Shown here: piece after piece, positions 33,198-42,015 of the stretch
Position numbering within the stretch: position 1 is the first letter of the stretch
Layout of the letters: each line of letters starts with the position of its first letter
Notes under the pieces: model-generated
Seen by the model: only the letters and a program-made list of their open reading frames with translations
Database searches by the model: none
What the model was told of the DNA's origin: nothing
Assembly: GCA_019414055.1 (NCBI GenBank)
Contig: DXMV01000006.1
Coordinates: 1 to 64,000, forward strand
DNA: 64,000 nucleotides
Source: Collinsella sp.
GTDB taxonomy: Bacteria; Actinomycetota; Coriobacteriia; Coriobacteriales; Coriobacteriaceae
Reading direction: 5' to 3'
Position numbers and translations under genes: made by a program

Positions 33198-33713
33198 ATG
33201 GAAGACAAGCATCTATATCGAGAGACGCAATGGGATGTATCGGCCGAGGAAAGCCGTGCACACCATGGCCTTGTCGCGATTGGCTTTGCGGTGCTTGCCG
33301 TGCTGGTGATTGCCTTTTGTATCTGGACGTTTGGTGGTCGCGGCGGCGCTGCCTGGGAGTTTGAGGCCGACGATGCCCTGCCGATCATGACGGTGAAGGT
33401 TACGGGCGGCAATACCGTTGCCGCGCCGGGCGATTATTGGTACCCGCGCGATGAGTTTGTGCAGTTGCAGCTGAGTGGTGGGTCCATTCCAGGTGAAGAA
33501 ATCGAACGCGTGACGTTTGACGCGGCGCTCAAAACGCTCACGGTGAAGCTCAAAGATCAGGGGGACGTTCCCACGACCATGGACATTGCGCTGACGGAAT
33601 GGCGCCTGGAGCCCCCGACGGGTGTTGCGGTGTCCGAGGTGGAGCATGTCAAGATTACCTATCAGGACGGCTCGACAAACGAAGTTGCCAAAGCCGACGG
33701 CTTGGCGGAATAG
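33198..33713 (+). CDS. Single-pass membrane protein of unknown function
   Basis: I do not recognise a family. The 171-residue protein has a short hydrophilic N-terminus (DKHLYRETQWDVSAEESRAHH), one hydrophobic helix at about 24-44 and an extracytoplasmic domain with alternating beta-type residues (PIMTVKVTGGNTVAAPGDYW, FDAALKTLTVKLKDQG, VEHVKITYQDGS). The frame is long enough and has a strong SD (GGGGAGG), so it is probably real. It is divergent from thiC and shares its promoter region, but nothing links it to thiamin. Confidence 0.7.
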   Translation: MEDKHLYRETQWDVSAEESRAHHGLVAIGFAVLAVLVIAFCIWTFGGRGGAAWEFEADDALPIMTVKVTGGNTVAAPGDYWYPRDEFVQLQLSGGSIPGEEIERVTFDAALKTLTVKLKDQGDVPTTMDIALTEWRLEPPTGVAVSEVEHVKITYQDGSTNEVAKADGLAE

Positions 33714-33753
33714 ACGCCGTGCCTAGGCAGCACATTCAAAAGTAGCGGTGGTC

Positions 33754-34563
33754 CTACAAGGTCTGTTCGTTCAGGAAGACCAAAGTGTTCTTATTTGAAA
33801 GCTCGGGAAAGTGACGATAACCAACGTCAAACGCGGTGAGCCCGCTTACATCCTCGAGCTTGTTTTCTGCCATCCAGCGCACCATGGAACCACGTGCCTT
33901 TTTGCTGGCGGTCGAGCGCTGGATGGGCTTGCCGTTGCGGATGCCTTCGCCAAAGAGGCACGTGACGACCGTGGCGTCGCCCGCGAGATGGGGCAGAACG
34001 GCTTTGGCGTACTCTACGCTGGCGAGGTTGACGATCGTGGTGTTTGAGCCTGCCGGGGCGATAGCCCGTGCGAGCTTGTCGCTCCAAAACGCGTAGAGGT
34101 CTGGGGCATCGTCAACGGCGAGCTTCGCGCCCATTTCCAGCCGATACGGTTCGACGGCATGAAAGGGGCGAACGCACCCGTAGAGGCCAGAGAGGATCCA
34201 CAGGTGGCTTTGCAGCCATGCGAGCTGCGCGGAATCCATCACCTCGGGCGCCATGCTCTGGTATTGAATGCCGTGGTAGGACATGACGGCAGGGGAGAGG
34301 TGACAGGCGAGTGCGGGATTGTCGAGATCGCCGTTTTTCAGGATGGGCCCGAACTCATGCAGGGTGTTGAGGCAAGGCCCCAGCAGTTTGTCACTCACGT
34401 TCCATAGCGCCTGCAGGCTGTTGCTGCCTTCATTCCGCTCGATATCTAGCAGTGCGCGGTGGAGGCGAGCCGTCTCGTGCGCAAAAGGCGGGATGCCCAG
34501 GACTTCAAAAGCATCTTGGGCCGCGCGCATCTGCTTGGCGGGCGAAATGATGACCTGCAGCAT
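33754..34563 (-). CDS. yaaA: YaaA family protein (DUF328/UPF0246), peroxide-stress type
   Basis: YaaA of E. coli lowers intracellular free iron and protects DNA under peroxide stress; the fold binds DNA junctions. The 269-residue protein has the family N-terminus MLQVIISPAKQMR, the middle blocks LSGLYGCVRPFHAVEPYRLEMG and FWSDKLA, and near the end NLASVEYAKAV, RSTASKKARGSMVRWMAENK. ATG 34,563 has GAGGAGAG upstream; the longer open frame is not used. It is the second minus-strand gene after the aminopeptidase. Confidence 0.9.
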   Translation of the reverse strand: MLQVIISPAKQMRAAQDAFEVLGIPPFAHETARLHRALLDIERNEGSNSLQALWNVSDKLLGPCLNTLHEFGPILKNGDLDNPALACHLSPAVMSYHGIQYQSMAPEVMDSAQLAWLQSHLWILSGLYGCVRPFHAVEPYRLEMGAKLAVDDAPDLYAFWSDKLARAIAPAGSNTTIVNLASVEYAKAVLPHLAGDATVVTCLFGEGIRNGKPIQRSTASKKARGSMVRWMAENKLEDVSGLTAFDVGYRHFPELSNKNTLVFLNEQTL

Positions 34564-34586
34564 TGACTCTCCTCTGCCAAAAAAGA

Positions 34587-34653
34587 AGTTGCGGTGGAAT
34601 ATGGTCTGTTTTGGCCGTTTAGGGGCCAGTTTAGTCCGTATTTCACCGCAACT
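34587..34653. repeat. Long hairpin of the GTTGCGGTGAAATA family (copy 1)
   Basis: Arms 34,587-34,616 and about 34,623-34,653 pair over roughly 30 bp with scattered mismatches; the left begins AGTTGCGGTGGAATATGG, and the right reads on the other strand as AGTTGCGGTGAAATACGG. It lies 14 nt past the M18 aminopeptidase stop and just before yaaA. The same sequence recurs, as a perfect hairpin, at 55,427-55,497. Confidence 0.8.
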
Positions 34654-34666
34654 GATGAAGGGTTGG

Positions 34667-36064
34667 TTAGGCGCGCTCGAGGAAGGCCTTGTAGCCGCGG
34701 TAGGCCTCGTAGATGTCGGCCTTGTTGGCGACCTCCCACAGGGCGTGCATGGACAGGACGGCAACGCCAGAGTCGATGACGTTCATGCCGTACTTGGCCA
34801 TGATGTAGGCGATGGTGCCGCCGCCACCTGCGTTGACGCGGCCGAGCTCGCAGGTCTGGAAGTCAACGCCCGCCTCGTCCATGATGTCGCGGATGAGGGC
34901 CACATACTCGGCGTCGGCGTCGTTAGAGCCGCCCTTGCCGCGGCTGCCCGTGTACTTGTTAAAGCACAGGCCACGACCCATGAAAGCTGCGTTCTTGGTC
35001 TCGAACTTGCCGGCATAGCCCGGGTCGAAGCCGGCGGACACGTCGGAGGAGAGCATGCGGCTGTGGGCGAGTGCACGGCGCAGGGCCAGCGGGCTATCCT
35101 CGCCGGCGAGCGTCATAATCTCGGCGACGGTGTTCTCGAAGAAGCGGCTCGTCATACCGGTGGCACCCACAGAACCGATCTCCTCCTTGTCGACGATGAG
35201 TGTGATGCTCGTGCGCTCCACGTTGGCGACGTTGATCTGGGCGAGCATGGACGGATAGGCGCAGACACGGTCGTCGTGGCCATAGCCCAGAATCATGGAG
35301 CGGTCGAGGCCCATGTCGCGGGCCGGGCCGGCGGGCACGACCTCGATCTCGGCGGAGAGGAAGTCCTCCTCCTCGACGTTGTACTGCTCCTTGAGGATAT
35401 CCAGGAACATCTGCTTGACGGGCTCCTTGGGAGCGTCCTTGTCGTCCTCGTCAAACTTGACGGGGCGGCCGCCCACGATCACGTCGAGGATCTCGGCATC
35501 GACGGCGTCCTTGGCGGGCTTGGCCATCTGCTCGCTCGAGAGGTGGATCAGCAGGTCGGAGATGGTAAAGACCGGGTCGTCGGCCTTGTCACCGATGTTG
35601 ATGTCGACGGTGGTGCCGTCCTTTTTGCAGATGACGCCTACGAGTGCGAGCGGGGAAGCGACCCAGTGGTAGCTCTTGACGCCGCCGTAATAGTGCGTGT
35701 CGAGATAAGCCATGTCGCCGGCCTCGAAGGCGGGGTTCTGCTTGAGGTCCAGGCGCGGCGAGTCCACGTGGGCGCCCAGGATGTTAAAGCCCTGCTCGAG
35801 CGGGGCGGTGCCCAGGTTGACGAGCATGAGGTCCTTGCCGTGATTGGCGGCGTACACCTTGTCGCCGGCCTTGAGCGCGCGGCCCTCGGCGATCACGGTT
35901 TCCAGATTGACGTAGCCCGCCTCCTCGGCCATCTTGATACCGGTCTTGACGCACAGGCGCTCGGTCTTGTTCTCACTCAAAAACTGCTTATAGCCGCGGC
36001 AAACCTCCTCGAGCTCCTCGATCTGCTGTGGCGTGTACTTTTTCCATGCGCAGGGACGCTCCAT
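34667..36064 (-). CDS. M18 family aminopeptidase
   Basis: M18 enzymes are large zinc aminopeptidases, often preferring acidic N-terminal residues. The 465-residue protein has NILGAHVDSPRLDLK (first metal His and Asp), VDKEEIGSVGATG (catalytic Glu pair), SSDVSAGFDPGY and, near the C-terminus, GVAVLSMHALWEVANKAD with the last metal His. ATG 36,064 has AAAGGAG upstream. The name apeA or lap is used for relatives; I leave the symbol blank. Cytoplasmic, no signal. Confidence 0.9.
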   Translation of the reverse strand: MERPCAWKKYTPQQIEELEEVCRGYKQFLSENKTERLCVKTGIKMAEEAGYVNLETVIAEGRALKAGDKVYAANHGKDLMLVNLGTAPLEQGFNILGAHVDSPRLDLKQNPAFEAGDMAYLDTHYYGGVKSYHWVASPLALVGVICKKDGTTVDINIGDKADDPVFTISDLLIHLSSEQMAKPAKDAVDAEILDVIVGGRPVKFDEDDKDAPKEPVKQMFLDILKEQYNVEEEDFLSAEIEVVPAGPARDMGLDRSMILGYGHDDRVCAYPSMLAQINVANVERTSITLIVDKEEIGSVGATGMTSRFFENTVAEIMTLAGEDSPLALRRALAHSRMLSSDVSAGFDPGYAGKFETKNAAFMGRGLCFNKYTGSRGKGGSNDADAEYVALIRDIMDEAGVDFQTCELGRVNAGGGGTIAYIMAKYGMNVIDSGVAVLSMHALWEVANKADIYEAYRGYKAFLERA

Positions 36065-36230
36065 GACGCAGGCTCCTTTCGGATCGATCGTGCTGGTTGA
36101 TGTACCGTGAGCCATCGTATCACGCGCGGGCCCGCGGCGGCAGGGAAGCCTGATGTGCGGTGGCCGTGGGGCGGGGAGCGTGTAAACTGGTGTGAGCAAA
36201 CCGTGCCCAGCCCAAAGCGAGGTATTCAAT

Positions 36231-38981
36231 ATGTCTGACAAGCGCCGTACCTTTGCCGTTATCGACGGCAACTCGCTCATGCACCGCGCCTTCCACGCCG
36301 TGCCGCCGACCATGAACGCGCCGGACGGTCGCCCCACCAACGCGATCTTTGGCTTTTTGAATATGTTCCTCAAGATGATCGATGCCTTTAACCCCGACGG
36401 TGTGGTCGTGGCGTTTGATAAAGGCAAGCCGCGCGTGCGCATGGAGATGCTGCCGCAGTATAAGGCGCAGCGCCCGCCCATGGACCCCGATTTGCACGCG
36501 CAGTTTCCGATGATCAAGGAGCTGCTCGGTGCGCTCAATGTGCCGATTCTGCAGTCTGAGGGCTGGGAAGGCGACGATATCCTGGGAACCATGGCGCGCT
36601 TGGGTGAGGAGGCCGGCTGCGACATGCTGCTGGTGACCGGCGACCGCGACATGTATCAGCTTGTGACCGAGCATGTCAATGTGGTCTCGACCCGCAAGGG
36701 CCTGTCCGACGTGGCGATCATGACGCCCGAGAGCGTGGACGATCTGTATCACGGCATCACGCCGGCGCTCGTGCCCGACTTTTATGGTCTTAAGGGCGAC
36801 ACGTCCGACAACATCCCCGGCGTGCCGGGCATCGGCCCCAAAAAGGCGAGCGCGCTCATTGCGCAGTACGGTAGCCTGGACGAGGTCATCGCACACGCCG
36901 ACGAGGTCAAGGGCAAGATGGGAGAAAACCTGCGCGCGCACATCGATGATGCGCTGCTGAGCCGCAAGGTCGCAACCATCCGCACCGATGCACCCGTTGA
37001 GCTCGATTTTGAGGCGACGTCCTTCCCGGCGTTTTCCGCCGATGAGGTTTCCGCGGCACTGGGCACGCTCGGCATCACCGCCATGCAGAACCGTTTCTTG
37101 GCGCTGATCGGCGGCGAGGGTGGCGCTGCTGCCACTGTCAGCACATTTGAGATGCCCGCCGTTTTGCGCGCAGCCGCCGGCGATACTGACGCGCTTGGTG
37201 CCGTTGCAGATGAGGTCTCCCGCGCGATTGATGCCGGCGAGTGGGTCGCCGCCGTGGTGGACGACGACAAGGAAGAGGGCGCGCTCTTTGGACTGACGCG
37301 CACGCTGTGGTTGGCGACGTCCAAGGGCCTGTTCTCGCTCGAGGAGGGCGACGGCGGTGCGGCGGCTGAGGTCGAGGGCTTCAACTTCGCCCACGGCGTG
37401 ATTGCCGGCGTGCTCGCGCGTCTGTTTATGGAGGGCCACGTGGCGAGCCCGGATATGAAGACGCTGTTGCATGAGCTTTCGCCCGTCGACTCTTCTGAGC
37501 CCGAGCTCATGGATCCGCTCGCTGCCGATTCCACGCGTATCTTCGATACCGTGGTCGCCGCCTACCTGTTGGATTCCGATCGCTCCGAGTTCGATGAGGC
37601 ATATCTTGCCGATACGTATCTGCAGATGGCACTGCCTGCGGCGCGCGGTGCGGAAGGCGCTGGCGAGAACGCTCCTGCTCCTGCTGCCCGTACCGCAGCG
37701 TTGACGCTGGCGCTCGTGGCGCCGCTGCGCGATCGTATGGCCCGTGAGAACGCCGCCAACGTGTTCGACGGCATCGAGATGCCGCTTGTGCCGGTGCTTG
37801 CCAAGATGGAGCGCGCGGGCATGCTCGTGGACCCCGACCGCCTGCGCAATCTGTCCGAGGGCTTGGCGACTCAGATAGCCGAGGTTGAACGCAGTATTCG
37901 CGACTTGGCGGGTGACGAGACCTTTAATATTGGCAGTCCCATGCAACTTTCGCATGTGCTCTTTGATGTGATGGGCCTTCCGACCAAGGGCCTCAAAAAG
38001 ACCAAGCGCGGCTACTATTCGACCAATGCCAAGGTGCTGAGCGATCTTGCCCGTGACCACGAGATTGTTCGTCTGATCTTGGACTGGCGCGAGAAGTCCA
38101 AGATTAAGTCAACCTATCTGGACACGTTGGGCCCGCTGCGCCGCGGTGACGGCCGCGTGCACACCACGTACAACCAAACCATTACCGCAACGGGACGTCT
38201 GTCCTCGAGCGACCCGAACCTGCAGAACATTCCGACGCGCTCTGAGCTGGGTCGTACCGTCAAGACGGCGTTTTCGGCAGGCGAGGGCAGCGTCTTTTTG
38301 GCGGTGGACTACTCGCAGATCGAGCTACGTCTACTCGCGCATCTCTCGGGTGACGAGCACCTGGTGCGCGCCTTTAACGAGGGCGAGGACTTCCACGCCG
38401 AGACGGCCGCGCGCGTGTTTGGCGTGCCGGTGTCCGAGGTAACGCCCGACCTGCGCAGCCGCGCCAAGGCCGTGAACTTTGGCATCGTGTACGGTCAGCA
38501 GGCCTACGGCCTGTCGCAGTCGCTGCGCATCTCGATGGCCGAGGCGCGCGACATGATCGACCGCTACTACGAGGCCTACCCGGGCGTGCGCACGTTCCTC
38601 GACAACGTGGTGGCGCGAGCCAAGCAGACGGGCTATGCCGAGACCATGTATGGCCGCAGACGCCATATTCCCGAGCTCAAGGCCAAAAACCCGCAACTCC
38701 GCGGCTTTGGTGAGCGCACGGCCATGAACCACCCCATGCAGGGCACCGCGGCCGACATCATCAAGATCGCAATGGCCCGCGTGAGCCATCGCCTGGAAGA
38801 AGAGGACTTTGCCGCCCACATGATCTTACAGGTGCACGACGAACTGGACTTTGAGTGCCCCGTCAACGAAGTCGAGCGCCTAACCACCATGGTCCAAGAC
38901 GTCATGGAACACGTAGTAGACCTCCGCGTACCCCTCATTGCCGAAGCCAGCACCGGCATAACCTGGGCCGACGCCAAGTAA
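36231..38981 (+). CDS. polA: DNA polymerase I
   Basis: PolA removes primers and fills gaps. The 916-residue protein has an N-terminal 5' nuclease (VIDGNSLMHRAFH, VVAFDKGKPR, LVTGDRDMYQL, DTSDNIPGVPGIG), a middle exonuclease-like region in which I cannot find the DEDD acidic motifs (so probably no proofreading), and the C-terminal polymerase: motif A DYSQIELRLLAHLSGD, motif B RAKAVNFGIVYGQQAYGL, motif C QVHDELDFECP. ATG 36,231 has GCGAGG upstream; GTG 36,192 is in frame but has no SD. Transcribed alone. Confidence 0.97.
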   Translation: MSDKRRTFAVIDGNSLMHRAFHAVPPTMNAPDGRPTNAIFGFLNMFLKMIDAFNPDGVVVAFDKGKPRVRMEMLPQYKAQRPPMDPDLHAQFPMIKELLGALNVPILQSEGWEGDDILGTMARLGEEAGCDMLLVTGDRDMYQLVTEHVNVVSTRKGLSDVAIMTPESVDDLYHGITPALVPDFYGLKGDTSDNIPGVPGIGPKKASALIAQYGSLDEVIAHADEVKGKMGENLRAHIDDALLSRKVATIRTDAPVELDFEATSFPAFSADEVSAALGTLGITAMQNRFLALIGGEGGAAATVSTFEMPAVLRAAAGDTDALGAVADEVSRAIDAGEWVAAVVDDDKEEGALFGLTRTLWLATSKGLFSLEEGDGGAAAEVEGFNFAHGVIAGVLARLFMEGHVASPDMKTLLHELSPVDSSEPELMDPLAADSTRIFDTVVAAYLLDSDRSEFDEAYLADTYLQMALPAARGAEGAGENAPAPAARTAALTLALVAPLRDRMARENAANVFDGIEMPLVPVLAKMERAGMLVDPDRLRNLSEGLATQIAEVERSIRDLAGDETFNIGSPMQLSHVLFDVMGLPTKGLKKTKRGYYSTNAKVLSDLARDHEIVRLILDWREKSKIKSTYLDTLGPLRRGDGRVHTTYNQTITATGRLSSSDPNLQNIPTRSELGRTVKTAFSAGEGSVFLAVDYSQIELRLLAHLSGDEHLVRAFNEGEDFHAETAARVFGVPVSEVTPDLRSRAKAVNFGIVYGQQAYGLSQSLRISMAEARDMIDRYYEAYPGVRTFLDNVVARAKQTGYAETMYGRRRHIPELKAKNPQLRGFGERTAMNHPMQGTAADIIKIAMARVSHRLEEEDFAAHMILQVHDELDFECPVNEVERLTTMVQDVMEHVVDLRVPLIAEASTGITWADAK

Positions 38982-39015
38982 AGACGTGCCAACAGCCCCA
39001 AAGTAATCAAAAGCA

Positions 39016-39049
39016 GAAGGACGCCCCTTATCAACAAGGAGCGTCCTTC
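39016..39049 (+). terminator. Hairpin after polA
   Basis: GAAGGACGC (39,016-39,024) pairs with GCGTCCTTC (39,041-39,049), with extra inner pairs CCTT/AAGG. No strong T tract follows. Confidence 0.55.
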
Positions 39050-39114
39050 GTTCAATAAAATCCAGCCAAAGTATCTAGACACTCAAGACACCATCTAGGC
39101 GGCAAGCAAGTCAA

Positions 39115-39248
39115 CGTAGCCATGCCCGGGGCCGGCCGTTTGATTTTTGTAGATTCCGCACGAGCCGAAGAACACTTAATGTGTTCTTCGAGCGAGCCCA
39201 GGACCTGACCGAGCAAAAATCAAACGGCCGGCCCCGGGCATGGCGACG
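39115..39248. repeat. Long nested hairpin with GGCCGGCC core (copy 2)
   Basis: Arms 39,115-39,149 and 39,214-39,248 pair over 35 bp with one mismatch; the left includes CATGCCCGGGGCCGGCCG then TTTGATTTTTG. The 64-nt loop holds a second perfect hairpin (CGAAGAACAC at 39,166, GTGTTCTTCG at 39,181). It lies 8 nt past the stop of the convergent HAD gene. Copy 1 at 24,615 shares the GGGCCGGCC...GTTT..TTT arm and the nested loop. Confidence 0.85.
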
Positions 39249-39255
39249 AGATAGA

Positions 39256-40083
39256 TTAACGTGCCGCCAAGATGGCGTCGATGAGTGTCAGTACGCCCCC
39301 GTCGTTGTTGGTCGGAATGCGCCACTTGGCATGCGCGTTCATGTGCTCCTCGGCATTGTCCACGATAAAGCTGTGTCCGACGCGCTCCAGCATGGGGATG
39401 TCGTTGTAGGTATCGCCCACGGCGGCGGCATCGGCGATATCAATGCCCAACTGCTCGCACAGATGCGCGACGCCGGCGCCCTTGTCGACACCCAGGTTCA
39501 TAAAGTCGATCCACTCGCGGCCGGCATTGGTGACATAGAGCTGATCCGAGAACGCGGGGTTATAGGTCTCGCGGAACGCGGGCTCGGCATCGTAGGCAGG
39601 GAAAAAGATCGAGATCTTATTGGACTCGATATCAATGCCCTCAAAGGTGTCGACGTAGTTGATCGTGTTGTAGTAGACGCTGATCTCGTCGTGGTATTGA
39701 TGGTCGCGGGCGAGAACATAGAACTCGTCGTAGCAGCACAGGACGGGAACGGCGCGCGGGTCCTCCGAGGCACGAGCGAGCACCTGCTGATACAGCGCCA
39801 CATCGATGTTGCTCTTATAGATATAGCTGCCGCGATAGATGACGCAGGCTCCGTTGTCGGGACAAAAAGCAAGGCGGTTCTTGATGCCCTCGAACATCTC
39901 CTCGAGCTTGGGAGCGGGACGTCCGCTGGCGGGGCAGAATACGATGCCGGCGTCGGCGAGCTTGTCCAGACGCTCATCAAGACCCTGCGGCAACACGCGC
40001 TCGTCGGTGAGCAGCGTCTTGTCCATGTCGACGGCGATGAGTTTAATGTTGCCGATGTTGGCGTCTGATTCATAAGTCTGCAT
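39256..40083 (-). CDS. HAD-superfamily Cof-type phosphatase
   Basis: Class IIB HAD phosphatase, probably acting on sugar phosphates or other small phosphate esters. The 275-residue protein has motif I AVDMDKTLL near residue 17, motif II PASGRP, the cap domain (about 85-195), motif III Lys and motif IV VGDTYNDIPMLE, then the typical NNDGGVLTLI tail. ATG 40,083 has GAAAGG at 7 nt. It converges on polA; the specific substrate cannot be told. Confidence 0.88.
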   Translation of the reverse strand: MQTYESDANIGNIKLIAVDMDKTLLTDERVLPQGLDERLDKLADAGIVFCPASGRPAPKLEEMFEGIKNRLAFCPDNGACVIYRGSYIYKSNIDVALYQQVLARASEDPRAVPVLCCYDEFYVLARDHQYHDEISVYYNTINYVDTFEGIDIESNKISIFFPAYDAEPAFRETYNPAFSDQLYVTNAGREWIDFMNLGVDKGAGVAHLCEQLGIDIADAAAVGDTYNDIPMLERVGHSFIVDNAEEHMNAHAKWRIPTNNDGGVLTLIDAILAAR

Positions 40084-40226
40084 AAATGCGCCTTTCCGTT
40101 TCCAGATTGTTTCGGGCGTAATGACCCTCTGCTATGTAATCGAGCGTATTTTCGCAGGAATGGTGCGTACTTGCACTGCAATTCACAAACTAATGAAAAA
40201 ACTTTTCAGAAATTTGAATTTGTCGC

Positions 40227-40254
40227 TTGTACAGCAGGCACTTTAGCGTAATAT
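40227..40254 (+). promoter_or_regulatory. argG operon promoter
   Basis: TTGTAC (40,227-40,232), 16 bp, TAATAT (40,249-40,254). Transcription near 40,261 would give a leader of about 375 nt before argG containing a small ORF and a terminator. The region 40,084-40,226 shows no gene. Confidence 0.5.
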
Positions 40255-40357
40255 AGCGACCATCGAAAACGGAGACGGCAAAAGCACCGCTTACCGAGGA
40301 AAAGGTACCGTTTGCGATATTAGAATTGCGCCCGGCGATAGGTGAAAGGAGAGGCAG

Positions 40358-40432
40358 ATGCAGTTCGTAAAGATCATCACTACTGCAGACAATGCCATCC
40401 GACGCCAGCGCGCAATTTCCCGACGACGATAA
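40358..40432 (+). CDS. Arginine-rich leader peptide of argG
   Basis: A 24-codon ORF (ATG 40,358, TAA at 40,430) follows a strong SD, AAAGGAGAGG, at 6 nt. Its last eleven residues are IRRQRAISRRR: six Arg, ending in three consecutive CGA codons before the stop. The 5' arm of a small hairpin (GACGAT-AACA-ATCGTC, 40,425-40,440) covers those last codons. Position, Arg clustering in front of an arginine biosynthesis gene, and a downstream terminator fit a classical attenuation leader: slow decoding at low Arg would let transcription continue. Not a shadow of another frame. The function is inferred. Confidence 0.75.
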   Translation: MQFVKIITTADNAIRRQRAISRRR

Positions 40433-40471
40433 CAATCGTCTCTGTCCGTATGGGGCGAATTGCCTCAACAG

Positions 40472-40586
40472 AGTCATTTTGAGGTCGTTGGGTTTTAGCA
40501 CGACATTGCTGCATGTTTCTAGGGCATGTTGTGCTGCTTTTTGCTATTTAACCTGATATTGCACGGTTTTTGACCTCGAAATGACT
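40472..40586 (+). promoter_or_regulatory. Attenuator region before argG
   Basis: Terminator: AGCACGACAT (40,497-40,506) pairs with ATGTTGTGCT (40,526-40,535; one G-U) and is followed by TTTTT at 40,538. It is enclosed by a long-range stem, AGTCATTTTGAGGTC (40,472-40,486) with GACCTCGAAATGACT (40,572-40,586), 15 bp with one G-U. argG starts 51 nt later. I did not find a clean antiterminator by eye; RNA folding is needed to test switching. Confidence 0.65.
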
Positions 40587-40636
40587 TGCAACTGACCGAT
40601 GTTCTAACTAGCTACCAAGGGCGAAAGGAAACAGCC

Positions 40637-41863
40637 ATGAGCAAGGAAAAAGTCGTTCTCGCATATTCCGGTGGTCTTGATACATCCGTATGTGTCAAGT
40701 GGCTCCAGGACGAGAAGAATCTCGATGTTGTTTGTGTCTGCGGCAACGTGGGCCAGGAGGAGACCGGTCTGGACGCCAAGAAGCAGAAGGCCCTCGACCT
40801 GGGCGTTCTGGATTGCCAGGTGCTCGATCTGCGCGACGAGTTCTCCGATGAGTTCCTGACTAAGGCTATCGCCGCAAACTCTATGTACGAGAACAAGTAT
40901 CCGCTGCTCTCCGCCCTGTCCCGCCCGTTGCTCGCCAAGAAGCTTGTCGAGGTCGCTCACGAGTTTGGCGCGACCTACGTCGCTCACGGCTGCACCGGCA
41001 AGGGTAACGACCAGGTTCGTTTTGAGGCTGCCGTCAAGGCCCTCGACCCCGAGCTTAAGGTTATCGCCCCGGTTCGCGAGTGGGATCTGAAGTGCCGTCC
41101 CGACGAGGTCGCCTATGCTCACGCCCACAACGTGCCGGTTCCCGAGGGTGCCAATGACAACCCCTATTCCATCGACGATAACCTGTGGGGTCGTGCCATT
41201 GAGTGCGGCCACCTGGAGGATCCCTGGAACGAGCCGCTCGATGACGCCTGGGTTATGACCAAGAATCCCGAGGACACGCCCGACACCCCGACGTATACCG
41301 AGATTGAGTTTGAGGCGGGCAAGCCCGTCGCCGTCGACGGCAAGAAGATGAAGCTCTCCGAGATCGTCATCGCCCTCAACAAGATTTCGGGCGACAACGG
41401 CTTTGGTCGCCTGGACCTGGTCGAGGATCGTCTGGTGGGCCTCAAGAGCCGCGAGTGCTATGAGGTTCCCGGCGCCCTGACGCTCATCACCGCCCACAAG
41501 GCGCTCGAGGACATTTGCGTTGAGGGCGATCTGCTCAAGACCAAGATCAAGCTCGAGCAGGATTGGGCGACCGCCGTGTACAACGGCCAGTGGTACAGCC
41601 CGCTCAAAAACGCGCTCGACGCCTTTATGGTCGATACCCAGAAGTTCGTGACCGGCACCGTCCGCATGAAGTTCTTTAAGGGCAACTGCCATGTCGTCGG
41701 CCGCAAGAGCCCCTTCAGCCTTTACGACTACGGCCTGGCCACCTACGACCGTGACACCACGTTTGACGAGAAGGCCAGCGCCGGCTTTATCGAGATCGAC
41801 ACGCTGTCGCTCAAGACGTGGGCCAAGGTCCAGGGTCCCAGCTCTGCTGCCGCTCAGGCCTAA
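40637..41863 (+). CDS. argG: Argininosuccinate synthase
   Basis: ArgG joins citrulline and aspartate with ATP to form argininosuccinate. The 408-residue protein has the ATP pyrophosphatase loop AYSGGLDTSVCVKWL near residue 10, then YVAHGCTGKGNDQVRFE, REWDLKCRPDE, and IDDNLWGRAIECG. ATG 40,637 has GAAAGG upstream. A leader peptide and attenuator precede it. argH follows after 419 nt, so the two may be separately controlled. Confidence 0.97.
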   Translation: MSKEKVVLAYSGGLDTSVCVKWLQDEKNLDVVCVCGNVGQEETGLDAKKQKALDLGVLDCQVLDLRDEFSDEFLTKAIAANSMYENKYPLLSALSRPLLAKKLVEVAHEFGATYVAHGCTGKGNDQVRFEAAVKALDPELKVIAPVREWDLKCRPDEVAYAHAHNVPVPEGANDNPYSIDDNLWGRAIECGHLEDPWNEPLDDAWVMTKNPEDTPDTPTYTEIEFEAGKPVAVDGKKMKLSEIVIALNKISGDNGFGRLDLVEDRLVGLKSRECYEVPGALTLITAHKALEDICVEGDLLKTKIKLEQDWATAVYNGQWYSPLKNALDAFMVDTQKFVTGTVRMKFFKGNCHVVGRKSPFSLYDYGLATYDRDTTFDEKASAGFIEIDTLSLKTWAKVQGPSSAAAQA

Positions 41864-42015
41864 ACCTCCTTTCCTTGGTATCCGCGCGGCCCATCCGCGT
41901 GATACATAACGGGCGCACGGGGTCCCTACCTTTCGTTATGCTTGCTGACACTTCTTAACATCGGTGGCCCCTACGTTCCGCCCGCATATATGACGCCGTG
42001 TCTGCGGCTGAGTCC

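Noticed and set aside
34319..36100. 593-codon plus-strand ORF opposite the M18 aminopeptidase
   Set aside because: Antisense shadow; Val/Ala/Gly/His-rich, no recognisable domain.
36120..38060. 646-codon minus-strand ORF opposite polA
   Set aside because: Antisense of polA, no SD or promoter.
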